Position numbers and translations under genes: made by a program | The notes under the pieces: model-generated | The model's input: the letters and a program-made list of their open reading frames with translations, nothing else | The model's database searches: none | Told to the model about the DNA's origin: nothing | Assembly: GCF_001306455.1 (NCBI RefSeq) | Contig: NZ_LGTQ01000006.1 | Span: forward strand, 310,001 to 374,000 | Length of the DNA stretch: 64,000 bases | Reading direction: 5' to 3' | DNA from: Jiulongibacter sediminis | Lineage (GTDB): Bacteria; Bacteroidota; Bacteroidia; Cytophagales; Spirosomataceae | Shown: one piece after another, positions 35,957 through 44,760 of the stretch | Position numbering within the stretch: the first letter of the stretch is position 1 | Layout of the letters: each line of letters opens with the position of its first letter

Positions 35957-35996
35957 TTTTGATCAAAAATAAACAAAAACGATCAGAAACAATCAA
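35957..35996. promoter_or_regulatory. Putative DeoR-type operator with 10-bp periodic repeats
   Basis: A 12-bp palindrome TTTTGATCAAAA (35957-35968) is followed by repeats in exact 10-bp register: GATCA at 35961 and 35981, AATCA at 35991, with AAACAAAAAC and GAAAC between. This one-turn periodicity is what DeoR/GlpR proteins often use. The array covers most of the space between the regulator gene and the Nudix gene and runs up to the Nudix start codon. Confidence 0.5.
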
Positions 35997-36572
35997 ATGG
36001 GGGAGATTAAAATCATAGACAATCAATTGCTTTCAGATAACTGGTACATACTTCGGAAGTATACTTTTGACCTTCTTACCAAAGACGGCTGGCAAAGGCA
36101 AAGTCGGGAAGCTTATGACCGTGGAAACGGTGCCGTTATTTTGTTATACAATCAGGAAAAGCAAACGGTGGTTTTGACCCGTCAATTCCGTTTACCTACC
36201 TACGTGAATGGGAATGAAGACGGAATGCTGATAGAAGCCTGTGCGGGCCTTTTGGAAGATCTAAACCCCGAAGAGTGTATTCGGAAGGAAACAGAAGAGG
36301 AAACCGGATACCGCATTGGAAAAGTGGAAAAGGTGTTCGAAGCCTATATGTCCCCGGGCTCAGTGACGGAGATTCTCTACTTTTTTATTGCCCCGTATGA
36401 GCCCAAAATGAAAGTAAGTGATGGAGGAGGTCATGAAGAAGAGCAGGAGAATATTGAGGTTTTAGAGCTGCTTTTTTCTACCGCTTTTGATATGATAAAA
36501 ACGGGTGAAATCAAGGATGGTAAGACCATTATGTTACTACAGGAGCTCAAGCTGAGAGGAATTTTGAGATGA
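35997..36572 (+). CDS. NudK-like Nudix hydrolase (GDP-mannose type)
   Basis: 191 residues. The Nudix box is [23 protein letters not shown], close to NudK; the first Glu of the classical Gx5E motif is Asn, while the REUxEE core is kept as KETEEE. The downstream [18 protein letters not shown] is a NudK signature. NudK cleaves GDP-mannose to GMP and mannose-1-P; I infer a nucleotide-sugar substrate. ATG 35997 is preceded by the operator repeats, so the transcript is very short-leadered. Its regulator is probably the divergent DeoR protein. Confidence 0.85.
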   Translation: MGEIKIIDNQLLSDNWYILRKYTFDLLTKDGWQRQSREAYDRGNGAVILLYNQEKQTVVLTRQFRLPTYVNGNEDGMLIEACAGLLEDLNPEECIRKETEEETGYRIGKVEKVFEAYMSPGSVTEILYFFIAPYEPKMKVSDGGGHEEEQENIEVLELLFSTAFDMIKTGEIKDGKTIMLLQELKLRGILR

Positions 36573-36762
36573 AATAAGCTCAGCGTGTAAAGCGTTACTA
36601 AAAGAAGTTAGAAATTCATGTTCAGTACTTTAGCTTCAATTATTTAGTTTTCGTCGTCGAAATATGACGAAACCGAGATTTTCCGCCTAAAAAGGTGCAA
36701 TTTGTTGAACAATCTTAAGCAAATTCGCATTTTAGTGGTCTTCATAAACAAATTAAATTTAA

Positions 36763-37521
36763 ATGAAATTGTCTATTCTTAAATCAGCCGTAACGCTGAG
36801 TTTTTTACTTACCGCAACTTTTGCAAACGCTCAAAGGGTGCTCCCAAACACCTGGTATAATAACGGATCTGTACAAACAGGAACAATTGCCATCACAGAT
36901 GATAAAACTGTGGGAAGCCTTTTCTCTATCCCTGAAGAAGAGAATCTCGACTATTATTGGGATCAGGATTTTCACCCGGGTAAGGTATACTACATGGGTC
37001 GCTCTGTAGATACAGGTGAATTGATTTTAGACAGCCTTGCTTCAAAAGAAGTGAGAATGGATATCTGGAATAACCGAATTGAATTCAACACTCCTAAAGA
37101 GATCAAAATCATGGAAATGAGACGGGTGGTGAATCTTTTGGTGGAAGAAGATAAAAACGAAATTGCTCAGTTTATTCATCCTGAAGAGTTTGGAATTAAG
37201 GACGTGAAAGGAATGGTGAAACTTTTGATTTTCAAGAATGAAAAGGCCGTTTTAATGTCAAAAGCATTGAAAGTAACTCCGCCTACTTACGTTGCAGCTC
37301 TTGATACCGGTACTAAAGAGGCCACCATTGACAAGAAAAACCAATTTCTTTTCTGGGACGGCGATTCTATTTATGACATCAACTCAAAAAAGGAGGCAAG
37401 AGAGGTTATGGCCGGAATGGGAATTAACGGTAAGGCATATTTTAAAAACTCAAAAAATAAGCTCAAAACAGAAGAAGACTATAAGAAACTTGGCTTCTTT
37501 ATAGCCAGTCAAAATTCTTAA
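36763..37521 (+). CDS. Secreted protein of unknown function
   Basis: 252 residues with a clear signal peptide (MKLSILKSAVTLSFLLTATFANAQ, cleavage after residue 24). The mature part is beta-rich, with YWDQDFHPGKVYYMGRSVDTGEL and NRIEFNTPKEIKIMEMRRVVNLLVEED. No catalytic motif and no Cys are visible, and I recognise no family. A stem-loop (TTTCGTC 36650-36656 with GACGAAA 36667-36673) lies in the 190-bp leader. A terminator follows. Confidence 0.7.
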   Translation: MKLSILKSAVTLSFLLTATFANAQRVLPNTWYNNGSVQTGTIAITDDKTVGSLFSIPEEENLDYYWDQDFHPGKVYYMGRSVDTGELILDSLASKEVRMDIWNNRIEFNTPKEIKIMEMRRVVNLLVEEDKNEIAQFIHPEEFGIKDVKGMVKLLIFKNEKAVLMSKALKVTPPTYVAALDTGTKEATIDKKNQFLFWDGDSIYDINSKKEAREVMAGMGINGKAYFKNSKNKLKTEEDYKKLGFFIASQNS

Positions 37522-37565
37522 ACCCGTGCAGGGGTTTATCAGAAACTTCTTTCAATTTTAAATAC

Positions 37566-37608
37566 AACGAGAATAGACGCTTTTCACAGCCTCTTTTCTC
37601 GTTTTTTT
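37566..37608 (+). terminator. Probable intrinsic terminator after the secreted protein gene
   Basis: AACGAGAA (37566-37573) pairs with TTCTCGTT (37596-37603), followed by a run of T. The 22-nt loop is long, so the call is moderate. Confidence 0.6.
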
Positions 37609-37789
37609 ATGCTCCTTGATTTCCTTGATTTTGGATGGCTTGGTTGAGCTTGGCTCCTGTTTGCTTAAAATAGGTTTCGAATCTTTTTTCCAGTTCCGAA
37701 AGCTCATTCTCTGCCTGTTTCAGCATTTTACTTCGTCGCTGAATGGCCTTAACCTGTGCTTCCAGAGCTTTTTTTTTGTCACTTTTCAA
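37607..37789 (-). CDS. Small basic coiled-coil protein
   Basis: 60 residues from TTG 37789, which overlaps the end of the upstream lipoprotein gene by 11 bp. The whole peptide is one amphipathic helix: LEAQVKAIQRRSKMLKQAENELSELEKRFETYFKQ, rich in Lys, Gln and Glu. No family recognised. The overlap and codon composition suggest translational coupling, but the TTG start and small size leave doubt. Confidence 0.45.
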   Translation of the reverse strand: MKSDKKKALEAQVKAIQRRSKMLKQAENELSELEKRFETYFKQTGAKLNQAIQNQGNQGA

Positions 37790-38741
37790 AGTATTCGAAC
37801 GCGTCTATGATATCGAGGTAAACCCCGTCAAAACCGACATCCATAATTTTCTGTAGGTAGGAGTCAGCGGTTCCATAAATGATGTTTTGCCATTCGGTCT
37901 CCCAGTATCTGACTTTATAATTTCCTTTCCAATCGGGATTCTCACGCTCTATCCAGCTCTTCGGGTTTTTTGACCAGTCTGCCTGCCAGTAATAGCGGTA
38001 ATCTTCGGCTTCGCCAATAGACATATAACAAAGCAAAAAACGTTTGCCGCCATTGGCTTTGACTTTCAATTGGTCAATCCATTCTTTTGTGAGCTCCACA
38101 TTATTTTGGCCAAAGAGGTCGAGGATGAGCACATCATAATTGGTCTTTGACAGGTCTGAAATCATTTTCTCAGGACTCTCAAAACCTCCGGGATTAATCA
38201 GATAAAGAAAGTTTTTGGCCTGAGCCAAAGAATTGATATCGCCGCTGTTTTCATTTTGAGGTTTAGCCTCAGGAATTGCGTTCAGCTCTCTCTCCGGTGC
38301 CGGAAAGGAGACAAAATTATGTTGAGCGTTTTTTTGGTTTGACTGCTCAATATTTCCAGTGGACCAGCAATAGTCGGTCACCAAAACCTGCTTACCTGCG
38401 GCTCTAAGGGCATCCAGGTAAGTTAGTTTATAGTCAATCTCATCTTCGGGGCTCGCCTGATTGTCTTTGCGATAGCCAAAGAAGAGGTCTTCCAGAGCCT
38501 GGGCGTCAATGGCATTGACATACCGCTCATGAAGCGGCTGATTTTCCTCACCATTGATGGTTAGTAATTCAATTCCATTTTGAGGTACTACCGCAAAGTT
38601 TGGCTGCTTAGATTTTGCCCATAGGCTTATGCCAATAACAAAATCCCGCATCTCCTCTTTGAAGTCAATTCCCTCCGGCAAGGGCTTTTTCTCACAAGCC
38701 GAGAGGATAATTAGAGCGAGTATGTAACTTAGTTTTTTCAT
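37779..38741 (-). CDS. GH114/TM1410-like TIM-barrel lipoprotein
   Basis: 320 residues with a lipobox (IILSAC, Cys16). The body resembles the TM1410/MJ1477 family, also grouped as glycoside hydrolase GH114 (endo-alpha-1,4-polygalactosaminidase): KRFLLCYMSIGEAEDYRYYW, NPDWKGNYKVRYW and GFDGVYLDIIDAFEYF. The last motif carries the putative acidic residues. The family is expected to act on galactosamine-containing polysaccharides; no substrate is proven here. Position on the outer membrane or periplasm is inferred from the lipobox. Confidence 0.78.
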   Translation of the reverse strand: MKKLSYILALIILSACEKKPLPEGIDFKEEMRDFVIGISLWAKSKQPNFAVVPQNGIELLTINGEENQPLHERYVNAIDAQALEDLFFGYRKDNQASPEDEIDYKLTYLDALRAAGKQVLVTDYCWSTGNIEQSNQKNAQHNFVSFPAPERELNAIPEAKPQNENSGDINSLAQAKNFLYLINPGGFESPEKMISDLSKTNYDVLILDLFGQNNVELTKEWIDQLKVKANGGKRFLLCYMSIGEAEDYRYYWQADWSKNPKSWIERENPDWKGNYKVRYWETEWQNIIYGTADSYLQKIMDVGFDGVYLDIIDAFEYFEK

Positions 38742-38854
38742 GTTTAAAAAAGATGTAAGACCTAAGACTTCTTTTTTGTGTCAACTTAAACCGATTTATT
38801 CTCTAAAGAGCCGGTCTTTTGCCTTAAGTCTTCGGTCTCCCCGTTTTAAAAAAA

Positions 38855-41032
38855 TCATATACACGTTTCGCCCACCACCGGCAGCTCAGCACAAATGTTC
38901 AGAGCACCTGTAGCCCAGTTTGGTTTAAAGCTAAGGCCTACGCCAGCACATACCTCTACGGCCGTGTCATCTGCCACACAGAACTCTGCTTCGGCTCCGA
39001 TAGTAACGCTGCTTTGAGAGAAACCAAGCTCCACATTCGCATTTGCTGAGGCCACGCCTAGGTCAATAAAGGCTCCTGTCTCTCCGTTCAGGCCAAAGGA
39101 GGTTGGTCCGTAGATATAGCCGGTAACTTTGATGTTTCCGCCGATGATGACGAGTGGCAGATCAATAGCTCCACTAAGTGCGGCCCCGCCCCAGGTGGTG
39201 GCGTTCAGGCTGAGATCGGTGGATAGTTTGGTTACACCAAAATCAAGTCGACCGGCAATTAAACCTCTCAAAGCAAGGCCTCTTGCAGAGATTTCACCGT
39301 TAACTTCTACCAATGCCACTTGTAGCGGAGTTTTCATATATCCATGTAGAAAAACACCTATATCAGTATTGGCCTCCAGGCTAAGGTCGGTTTGAAGAGC
39401 TTCTCCGTTTCCGAAGTTAATGTTTGTTCTTTGGGTACCTTTCAGCATCAGTCTGTCGGCACTCAATTCACCTTCAACGGTAAAATCGCTGATTCCGCCA
39501 GGTAGCTGAAGCATTCCGTTTAAGAAGACGCCTCTGTTAGAAACTTCCACATTTAAAGCAGAACCCAGTTTAATGCCTTTGCCAAAGTCAACGCCAGCAT
39601 TTGCCATTCCTTTTAAAGCGAAAGAACCGTCTTTGTTTAACTCACCGGTAAGTTTGATCTGACCAACCCCGTAAGGTAGCGTGGCCAGCCCTGAAACATA
39701 GATTCCTTCATTATTGAAATGCAAAATGGCTTGTTGAAATGGCTGACGGCCCACGCCCGGGATATTGATTTCCATTTGGTTTTCCATGTACAGCTCCCAC
39801 TCAGAAAGCTCGGTGCCGATATTGACGTACATTTTTCCGGAGTAAGTGGTTGTTGGCAAAACCTTCGCGATTTCCGGCCCAAGAAGTTCGTCGTAAAGGC
39901 GGGCACTGTCATACTCGCCGGCAAAACGGATGAATGATTCGCCCGTTAAGGCCATTTGCTGTTGAAGAGTCGCATTGCCAAGCTCAACTCTAAGGTCTAG
40001 CGGAAGCATATCGAGCAGGAAATGCCCGAACTCTACTTTTCCGTTGACGCCAAGACGATAGGCCGTGTTATCAAGTCCGTTCTCAAAAAGGTCTGGAAGA
40101 CGATAGCCGGCGTAAGAGTTATCATAAAAAAACTCACCGGTAACGTCAATCGGATATTTTTTTAGCGGAACAGTGCCCTTCAAATAAATGCTGCCATCAA
40201 AAGTCTCAAAGTTGGTGCCTCCAACAATCTCCTCCAGTTGGTCGCTGAATTTAGCCGGTCTGAACGGGAAATGAGGTTTTGCAGCTAAGCCAATTGAGAC
40301 ATTTGAAATGGAGTATTTCGGACTAAGCTTTCCGGCCTTTGCTTTAAACTTGGTGAATTTGCTGGCTCCATCCTTAATGGCCTCTGGCTTTGAGTTTTTG
40401 TCAAAGAAATACATATCGCCTTTCACCAAAATTGCAGGTGCATCAGCGTTTAGGTAAAGGTCTTTAAAGTTGACTAGGGTATTCCCGATCATCATCGGGC
40501 CACCTACTTTGCCCGGTAAGAAATCAGCGGCCGGGTCAAGGTTAAACCGGAAATAGCAGGACTCATCCTGAAGCGGAAGCTCGCCATCAAAACGTCTGAA
40601 CTCCACACCGTTTCCGTAACTCAGATTTGCCCCGAAAATATCTGAGTAGCTCATCACACCGGAAAAATCTCCGACTTCAGGAACGAGCGTAGAGCCAAAG
40701 CCCTCCATTTTTACGAGATCGCCGTTATTGCCCTTGGTGACGGTGAAGTCGCCACTGGTTAATGGCGTAAGACCCAGATTAGTTTGAGTAAAAAGAGTGC
40801 CTTTAATCTGATACCCGTTTGAGATTTCCTGGACCCGGTCGCGGTAGGCGAAAAGGTTGACGCCGTTACAGGTTACGCCAACATTGAGGATAGTACTGTC
40901 GGCAATGATATTGCCATCTTCATCAACCGGCGGTTTTTCTTCTTCTTCGAAAATATCAATGGGTTGAAAATCGCGGTCTTTACAAGAGCTGACAAAAACG
41001 AACAGGGCGAAAACGAGTAGAAGTTTTTTCAT
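38855..41032 (-). CDS. Large repeat-containing lipoprotein of unknown function
   Basis: 725 residues with a lipobox (FVSSC, Cys17) and an acidic Pro/Glu linker (27-45). Residues about 50-440 are beta-rich with no family I recognise. From about 443 the chain has four tandem units of roughly 58 residues (443-500, 501-558, 559-615, 616-672). Each reads G-V/I-F/Y-L/V-x-G, then a P-containing strand, V-x-G-E-L, a L-x-L-x-G step and D/N-F-G-x-G. The last 55 residues carry four Cys (FCVADD, EVCAG, NICAE, GETCI) that may form disulphides. A small beta-barrel gene follows 11 bp... upstream on the same strand, so the two form an operon. A surface adhesin or beta-solenoid structural protein is my guess. 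Confidence 0.7.
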   Translation of the reverse strand: MKKLLLVFALFVFVSSCKDRDFQPIDIFEEEEKPPVDEDGNIIADSTILNVGVTCNGVNLFAYRDRVQEISNGYQIKGTLFTQTNLGLTPLTSGDFTVTKGNNGDLVKMEGFGSTLVPEVGDFSGVMSYSDIFGANLSYGNGVEFRRFDGELPLQDESCYFRFNLDPAADFLPGKVGGPMMIGNTLVNFKDLYLNADAPAILVKGDMYFFDKNSKPEAIKDGASKFTKFKAKAGKLSPKYSISNVSIGLAAKPHFPFRPAKFSDQLEEIVGGTNFETFDGSIYLKGTVPLKKYPIDVTGEFFYDNSYAGYRLPDLFENGLDNTAYRLGVNGKVEFGHFLLDMLPLDLRVELGNATLQQQMALTGESFIRFAGEYDSARLYDELLGPEIAKVLPTTTYSGKMYVNIGTELSEWELYMENQMEINIPGVGRQPFQQAILHFNNEGIYVSGLATLPYGVGQIKLTGELNKDGSFALKGMANAGVDFGKGIKLGSALNVEVSNRGVFLNGMLQLPGGISDFTVEGELSADRLMLKGTQRTNINFGNGEALQTDLSLEANTDIGVFLHGYMKTPLQVALVEVNGEISARGLALRGLIAGRLDFGVTKLSTDLSLNATTWGGAALSGAIDLPLVIIGGNIKVTGYIYGPTSFGLNGETGAFIDLGVASANANVELGFSQSSVTIGAEAEFCVADDTAVEVCAGVGLSFKPNWATGALNICAELPVVGETCI

Positions 41033-41043
41033 GGCTATGAAGG

Positions 41044-41673
41044 TTAAAATTCAGGACATGCGTTTTGGGCATATTTTGTTTTGATGTTAAGAGGAATAGC
41101 TGCAGTAATCATCACGCTGAAACGGTCGGTAATCAGGTTCTGGGGGCTGAAGCCCCCGGCGATAAATTGAGCTTTGGAGTTTTTGTTATAACGGGCCTGC
41201 AGGCCTGCCAAAATATTTCCGAGCGGGTACTCCACACCAGCCAGAAGGGATCCGCCGAAGCTGTTGTCCTTTTCAATTTTGAGACCGTAGGCCGTAATGC
41301 CAGGGTAGCCTTGAGTGGTAAAGCGGGTTTGAAGGTAATTGGCGGCTACCCCAACATAAGGACTTAACCGGCCGTCAGATATTTTGCCCATCGGATGAAA
41401 CGTGTAGGCAAGCTCGTAAATGGTGTGAGTAAAACTGAATTCTTCTTTTTGGTACCGGCCACCATTATGGAAGTTGAGGTGGAGGCTATTTTTTCTTTTT
41501 CTCAATGAGGCCTGAAGCATGTATGGAGTCCACTTGGGGCTGAAGTCGTTCTGAGCCGAAAAATGAAGCGGACTAATACCAACTCCAACGAACGGTCGCC
41601 AGCGTTGGGCCTGAGCTTCTGACACTCCCAGAAGGGAGATGAGCAGGGCGGTGATGAGTAGTCTTGTCTTCAT
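41044..41673 (-). CDS. Outer-membrane beta-barrel protein
   Basis: 209 residues with a signal peptide (MKTRLLITALLISLLGVSEAQAQ). The mature sequence alternates polar and aromatic residues in strand-like segments (RWRPFVGVGISPLHF, LSPYVGVAANYLQTRF, GGSLLAGVEYPLG, FSVMITAAIPLNI), as in small OmpA/OprF-like barrels. There is no peptidoglycan-binding domain. It is the first gene of the operon with the repeat lipoprotein 11 bp downstream, so the barrel may export, anchor or display that protein; this is inference. Confidence 0.72.
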   Translation of the reverse strand: MKTRLLITALLISLLGVSEAQAQRWRPFVGVGISPLHFSAQNDFSPKWTPYMLQASLRKRKNSLHLNFHNGGRYQKEEFSFTHTIYELAYTFHPMGKISDGRLSPYVGVAANYLQTRFTTQGYPGITAYGLKIEKDNSFGGSLLAGVEYPLGNILAGLQARYNKNSKAQFIAGGFSPQNLITDRFSVMITAAIPLNIKTKYAQNACPEF

Positions 41674-41776
41674 TGCAATTGCTTTTGTTTCGACAGTTCG
41701 AAGGTAGCTGCCGGAGACTCACACCATGAAATTTAAGGGGTGGACAAAGGGTGGACTGCCTAAAAAAAGTTGAAAA

Positions 41777-41813
41777 AATTTACTCTGCGGTTTGGTAAGC
41801 CGTAAAGTAAATT
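41777..41813. repeat. Inverted repeat in the 219-bp divergent gap
   Basis: AATTTACT (41777-41784) pairs with AGTAAATT (41806-41813), with an inner CGG/CCG pair (41788-41790 / 41800-41802). It lies between the beta-barrel gene (minus) and the secreted propeller-like protein gene (plus) and could be an operator or a leader hairpin. Confidence 0.4.
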
Positions 41814-41892
41814 AATGAGCAGGTTGATGACATAAAGTGCTTATAGTATGTGCTCTACGGTATAGTTTCGTCAAAAAATAACAAACTGTATT

Positions 41893-43347
41893 ATGAAAAA
41901 AGCATTGATTCTTCCTTTTCTATTTTCTGTTCTCCTGAGTTTTGGGCAGAACATTTTAATTGAGCCAGACGGTATTACTCCGAATAAAGCAAATGGGTTT
42001 GAAACGAAGAGTTATGAAGAGATAATGGCGATTCCTGACCCGAAAAAAGGGGAGGTTTATTTTGACGAAACCTTTAGTCAGGTGAGAGTATTTGATGGAG
42101 TTAATTGGAAATATTTAACCGAGGGCTCAGATCTCAGTTCACCGTCATTTAAAGAGATTAATACAGGAGGAAGATTTACAAACATTCGTTCCAGAACGGA
42201 TTCCACGATTATCTGTACAATTGAGAATGAGGGTGTTGTCAATTTGGGTGAAATACAGATTAGCTCTTCTCCGAATAACTTTATTATTGGGGAATTCGAT
42301 TTCGTTAATGAAGAATGGTTATGGTATGAAACAATGTATTTGGGATCTGCTGCTGGTATTAATTCAATTGACGTCAAAGGAGATACGATGGCAATAGCTC
42401 TTCGGGTTTTTGAGGATATTTCTTTTGGAAGTACAAATGTTTTGACTTCAACCGATGGTTTGGCTAAAGCTGTGGTGGCCTTGTATGATCTGCAATCAAA
42501 GAGTTGGCTTTGGGTTAAAAATCTAGGCAATAACTACTTAGACTTTAGAAAAGTGTTTTTTGATTATGAATTCAATATTTACGTCGTAGGAAGCTTCTAT
42601 GAAACGATCTATTCCGATGCTTTTTCAGCAGTTAATACTTACAATTCAAGTAGGGGTGGCGTCCATTTTCAAAAAATATCTAAAACAGGAGTCACTCAAT
42701 CTCTGACACCGATATTTTCAAATGTTTTGAGTAATTATTTTCAGTATGCTTTAGATGATAGCGGTTCTGATAGAGGTGGTCTCAATTTCAGAATTTTATT
42801 GGCGGTTAGTTTTGAGGGACAAATAAATGTTGGACCTCAGGTATATTATGCCTCTTCCGGTGGAGGCTCTGATCTTTTAATTTATGACCTCTTGCAGTCC
42901 TCTCAATGGAATACAGCCAAAGTTTTAGGGGGATCTGGAAATGTTAGAGTTTTTGACTTAAGTGTTGCAAATGAACACTCGCACGTATTTACAATTGCCG
43001 GATCATTTGATGGAGAGATTAATTTCGGTCAAAATTTTATAAACCTTCAACAAACAATACGAAACGCTAGTGATGACAACGATGGATTCTCTGCCAGTTA
43101 TTCATTCGATTTGGTTGGAAACATTGCCTTGTCAGATGAACCAGTATATTCTGTTCACAACTACGTTCTTTTTTACCCGAACACCAGCTATGCCATAGGT
43201 TTGTACTCATTTGAGGGATTGACGCTAACTCAAAAAGGACCAGGATTCAATAAAAAACAAAACTATCCAGATGTTGGTAGTGATTTCGTACTATCAGATA
43301 GATATGTAGTTTTCAGAAATCAAAGCTTGTATAAGCAAATCCGATAA
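41893..43347 (+). CDS. Secreted beta-propeller-like protein of unknown function
   Basis: 484 residues with a signal peptide (MKKALILPFLFSVLLSFGQ). The N-terminal region after cleavage, about residues 40-77 (YEEIMAIPDPKKGEVYFDETFSQVRVFDGVNWKYL), is a small module common in Cytophagales secreted proteins. After it come repeated strands of the kind VALYDLQSKSWLWVKNLG and HVFTIAGSFDGEINFG, which resemble SBBP-type propeller blades. No C-terminal Por sorting domain is seen. Function unknown. It converges with the TPR gene, 3 bp apart. Confidence 0.68.
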   Translation: MKKALILPFLFSVLLSFGQNILIEPDGITPNKANGFETKSYEEIMAIPDPKKGEVYFDETFSQVRVFDGVNWKYLTEGSDLSSPSFKEINTGGRFTNIRSRTDSTIICTIENEGVVNLGEIQISSSPNNFIIGEFDFVNEEWLWYETMYLGSAAGINSIDVKGDTMAIALRVFEDISFGSTNVLTSTDGLAKAVVALYDLQSKSWLWVKNLGNNYLDFRKVFFDYEFNIYVVGSFYETIYSDAFSAVNTYNSSRGGVHFQKISKTGVTQSLTPIFSNVLSNYFQYALDDSGSDRGGLNFRILLAVSFEGQINVGPQVYYASSGGGSDLLIYDLLQSSQWNTAKVLGGSGNVRVFDLSVANEHSHVFTIAGSFDGEINFGQNFINLQQTIRNASDDNDGFSASYSFDLVGNIALSDEPVYSVHNYVLFYPNTSYAIGLYSFEGLTLTQKGPGFNKKQNYPDVGSDFVLSDRYVVFRNQSLYKQIR

Positions 43348-43350
43348 ACC

Positions 43351-44226
43351 CTACTCAAAAACCCCTTGAGGATCAGGCTTTTGATTCAATAATTGAGTTA
43401 AGATCTGGGTGTCCACGGCGTTAGGGTCAATTTTGTAGCCTTTGTGAAATTGAAGCCAGGCTTGGTCAATTTCGCCATTGACAAGGTTAGCCAAGGCGAG
43501 TTGCATATAAGTGTTGGCAAAGTTTGGTGCCAGCAGTTTGGCATCGTCCAGGATTTTAAAAGCTCTCTTCAGGTCTGAAGGATGCTGGTTTTCGGTGAAA
43601 CACTTGATGTGAACTGTGGCTAGGTCTACCATCAATGTTACGTTAAACTTCTCGTCAGTTTCAATCCCCTGAGTCATCAACTTTATGGCCTCTTCATAAT
43701 GACCCTGCTGATATTCGATAACACCCAGTCCCCAATAAACGTCGATATTCTTCTGATTCAGAAGATGAGCAAGATTGAAACGATAGGTCGCCATTTCTTT
43801 GCTACCTTCAGATAGGTACTGCCACCCCATATCGGAGAAGAAAAGACTTCCTTTTTCACGGGTATCAAAGTTTTTATCACAATCGGCCAAAAAGGCCTCA
43901 TCGTCTTCAATCTGCTGAATAGATTTGTGATATCCACCAAAAAGGGGAAGGTGATAAATGTTGACACCACTTGGGGCCGCTTTACCTACATAAACCACAT
44001 CATGATCTAGCTCTATAACCCCTTGGCCCAAGCTTTCGAATTGCTTGGGTTCAAAGGGTTTCAGTGTGTTTTCTGCAGGTTTGGCTACCTCAGGGGTAAC
44101 CGTATTCATAGACCCTCCCATAGGAGTACTCTCTGACTTCAGAATAACCTGCTGAGCCGAAACGCCGATAAAGCTTAGAGCGAAAAAAACCGATAAGGTG
44201 CTTTTAATCACGTGGTTTTGTACCAA
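43351..44226 (-). CDS. Secreted TPR protein
   Basis: 291 residues if TTG 44226 is used; a GTG at 44211 gives MIKSTLSVFFALSFIGVSAQQ, a cleaner signal peptide, and no ATG fits. Signal cleavage is after SAQ. The mature part holds TPR-like helices (NQKNIDVYWGLGVIEYQQGHYEEAIKLMTQGIE and NTYMQLALANLVNGEIDQAWLQFHKGY). No catalytic motif. Probably a periplasmic scaffold. No partner gene is obvious; it lies between convergent and unlinked genes. Confidence 0.7.
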   Translation of the reverse strand: MVQNHVIKSTLSVFFALSFIGVSAQQVILKSESTPMGGSMNTVTPEVAKPAENTLKPFEPKQFESLGQGVIELDHDVVYVGKAAPSGVNIYHLPLFGGYHKSIQQIEDDEAFLADCDKNFDTREKGSLFFSDMGWQYLSEGSKEMATYRFNLAHLLNQKNIDVYWGLGVIEYQQGHYEEAIKLMTQGIETDEKFNVTLMVDLATVHIKCFTENQHPSDLKRAFKILDDAKLLAPNFANTYMQLALANLVNGEIDQAWLQFHKGYKIDPNAVDTQILTQLLNQKPDPQGVFE

Positions 44227-44295
44227 TTTTTGCCCTAATATAACGGTATTTCGTATATTTTATTGAGTCAGACTCAATAAAAACAAACCGTAAAA

Positions 44296-44712
44296 TCAGT
44301 TATTTTTTAGAGTGTATTCAACCGAAGTTTTGAGGTTGAGTACTTTTGAAATCGGGCAGTTTTCTTTGGCATCGTCTACCATTTTACCGAAATCTTCATC
44401 GCTTACGTTGGGCACCACGGCATCCAGGCTAAGCTCAGATGTGGTCAATGTTCCGTCTTCCATATTAATTTTACAGGTTGTATTCAGTTCGGTAGCCTCA
44501 AGGCCGGCCTCCTGAAGTACAAAGCTTAATTTCATATTAAAACAGCCTACATGTGCGGCTGCAATAAGCTCTTCGGGGTTCGTGCCCGGCTCATCTTCGA
44601 AACGCATTCTAAAGGTATAGGGCACCTCTTTTAGGGCTCCGCTTTGGGTTCCCAGAGTTCCACTGCCGTCTTTTCCTGTTCCTTTCCAAACTGCTGTTGC
44701 TGATCTTTTCAT
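44296..44712 (-). CDS. osmC: OsmC-family peroxiredoxin
   Basis: 138 residues, full OsmC length. The two redox Cys are at 57 (AAAHVGCFNMKLSF) and 119 (AKENCPISKVL), with NPEELIAAAH before the first. OsmC reduces organic hydroperoxides in the cytoplasm. The start MKRSATAVWKGTGKDGSG is typical of OsmC rather than Ohr. It is followed by the DODA-type gene upstream on the minus strand, 48 bp away. Confidence 0.93.
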   Translation of the reverse strand: MKRSATAVWKGTGKDGSGTLGTQSGALKEVPYTFRMRFEDEPGTNPEELIAAAHVGCFNMKLSFVLQEAGLEATELNTTCKINMEDGTLTTSELSLDAVVPNVSDEDFGKMVDDAKENCPISKVLNLKTSVEYTLKNN

Positions 44713-44760
44713 GTTTTTTTCTGTTTTATGTTAGGGCCTCAATGTATTTAAGGCATTCTT

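Noticed and set aside
38855-40900. Tandem units of the 725-residue protein as a DNA-level repeat or CRISPR
   Set aside because: The units are similar only at protein level; the DNA is not near-identical and there are no spacers.
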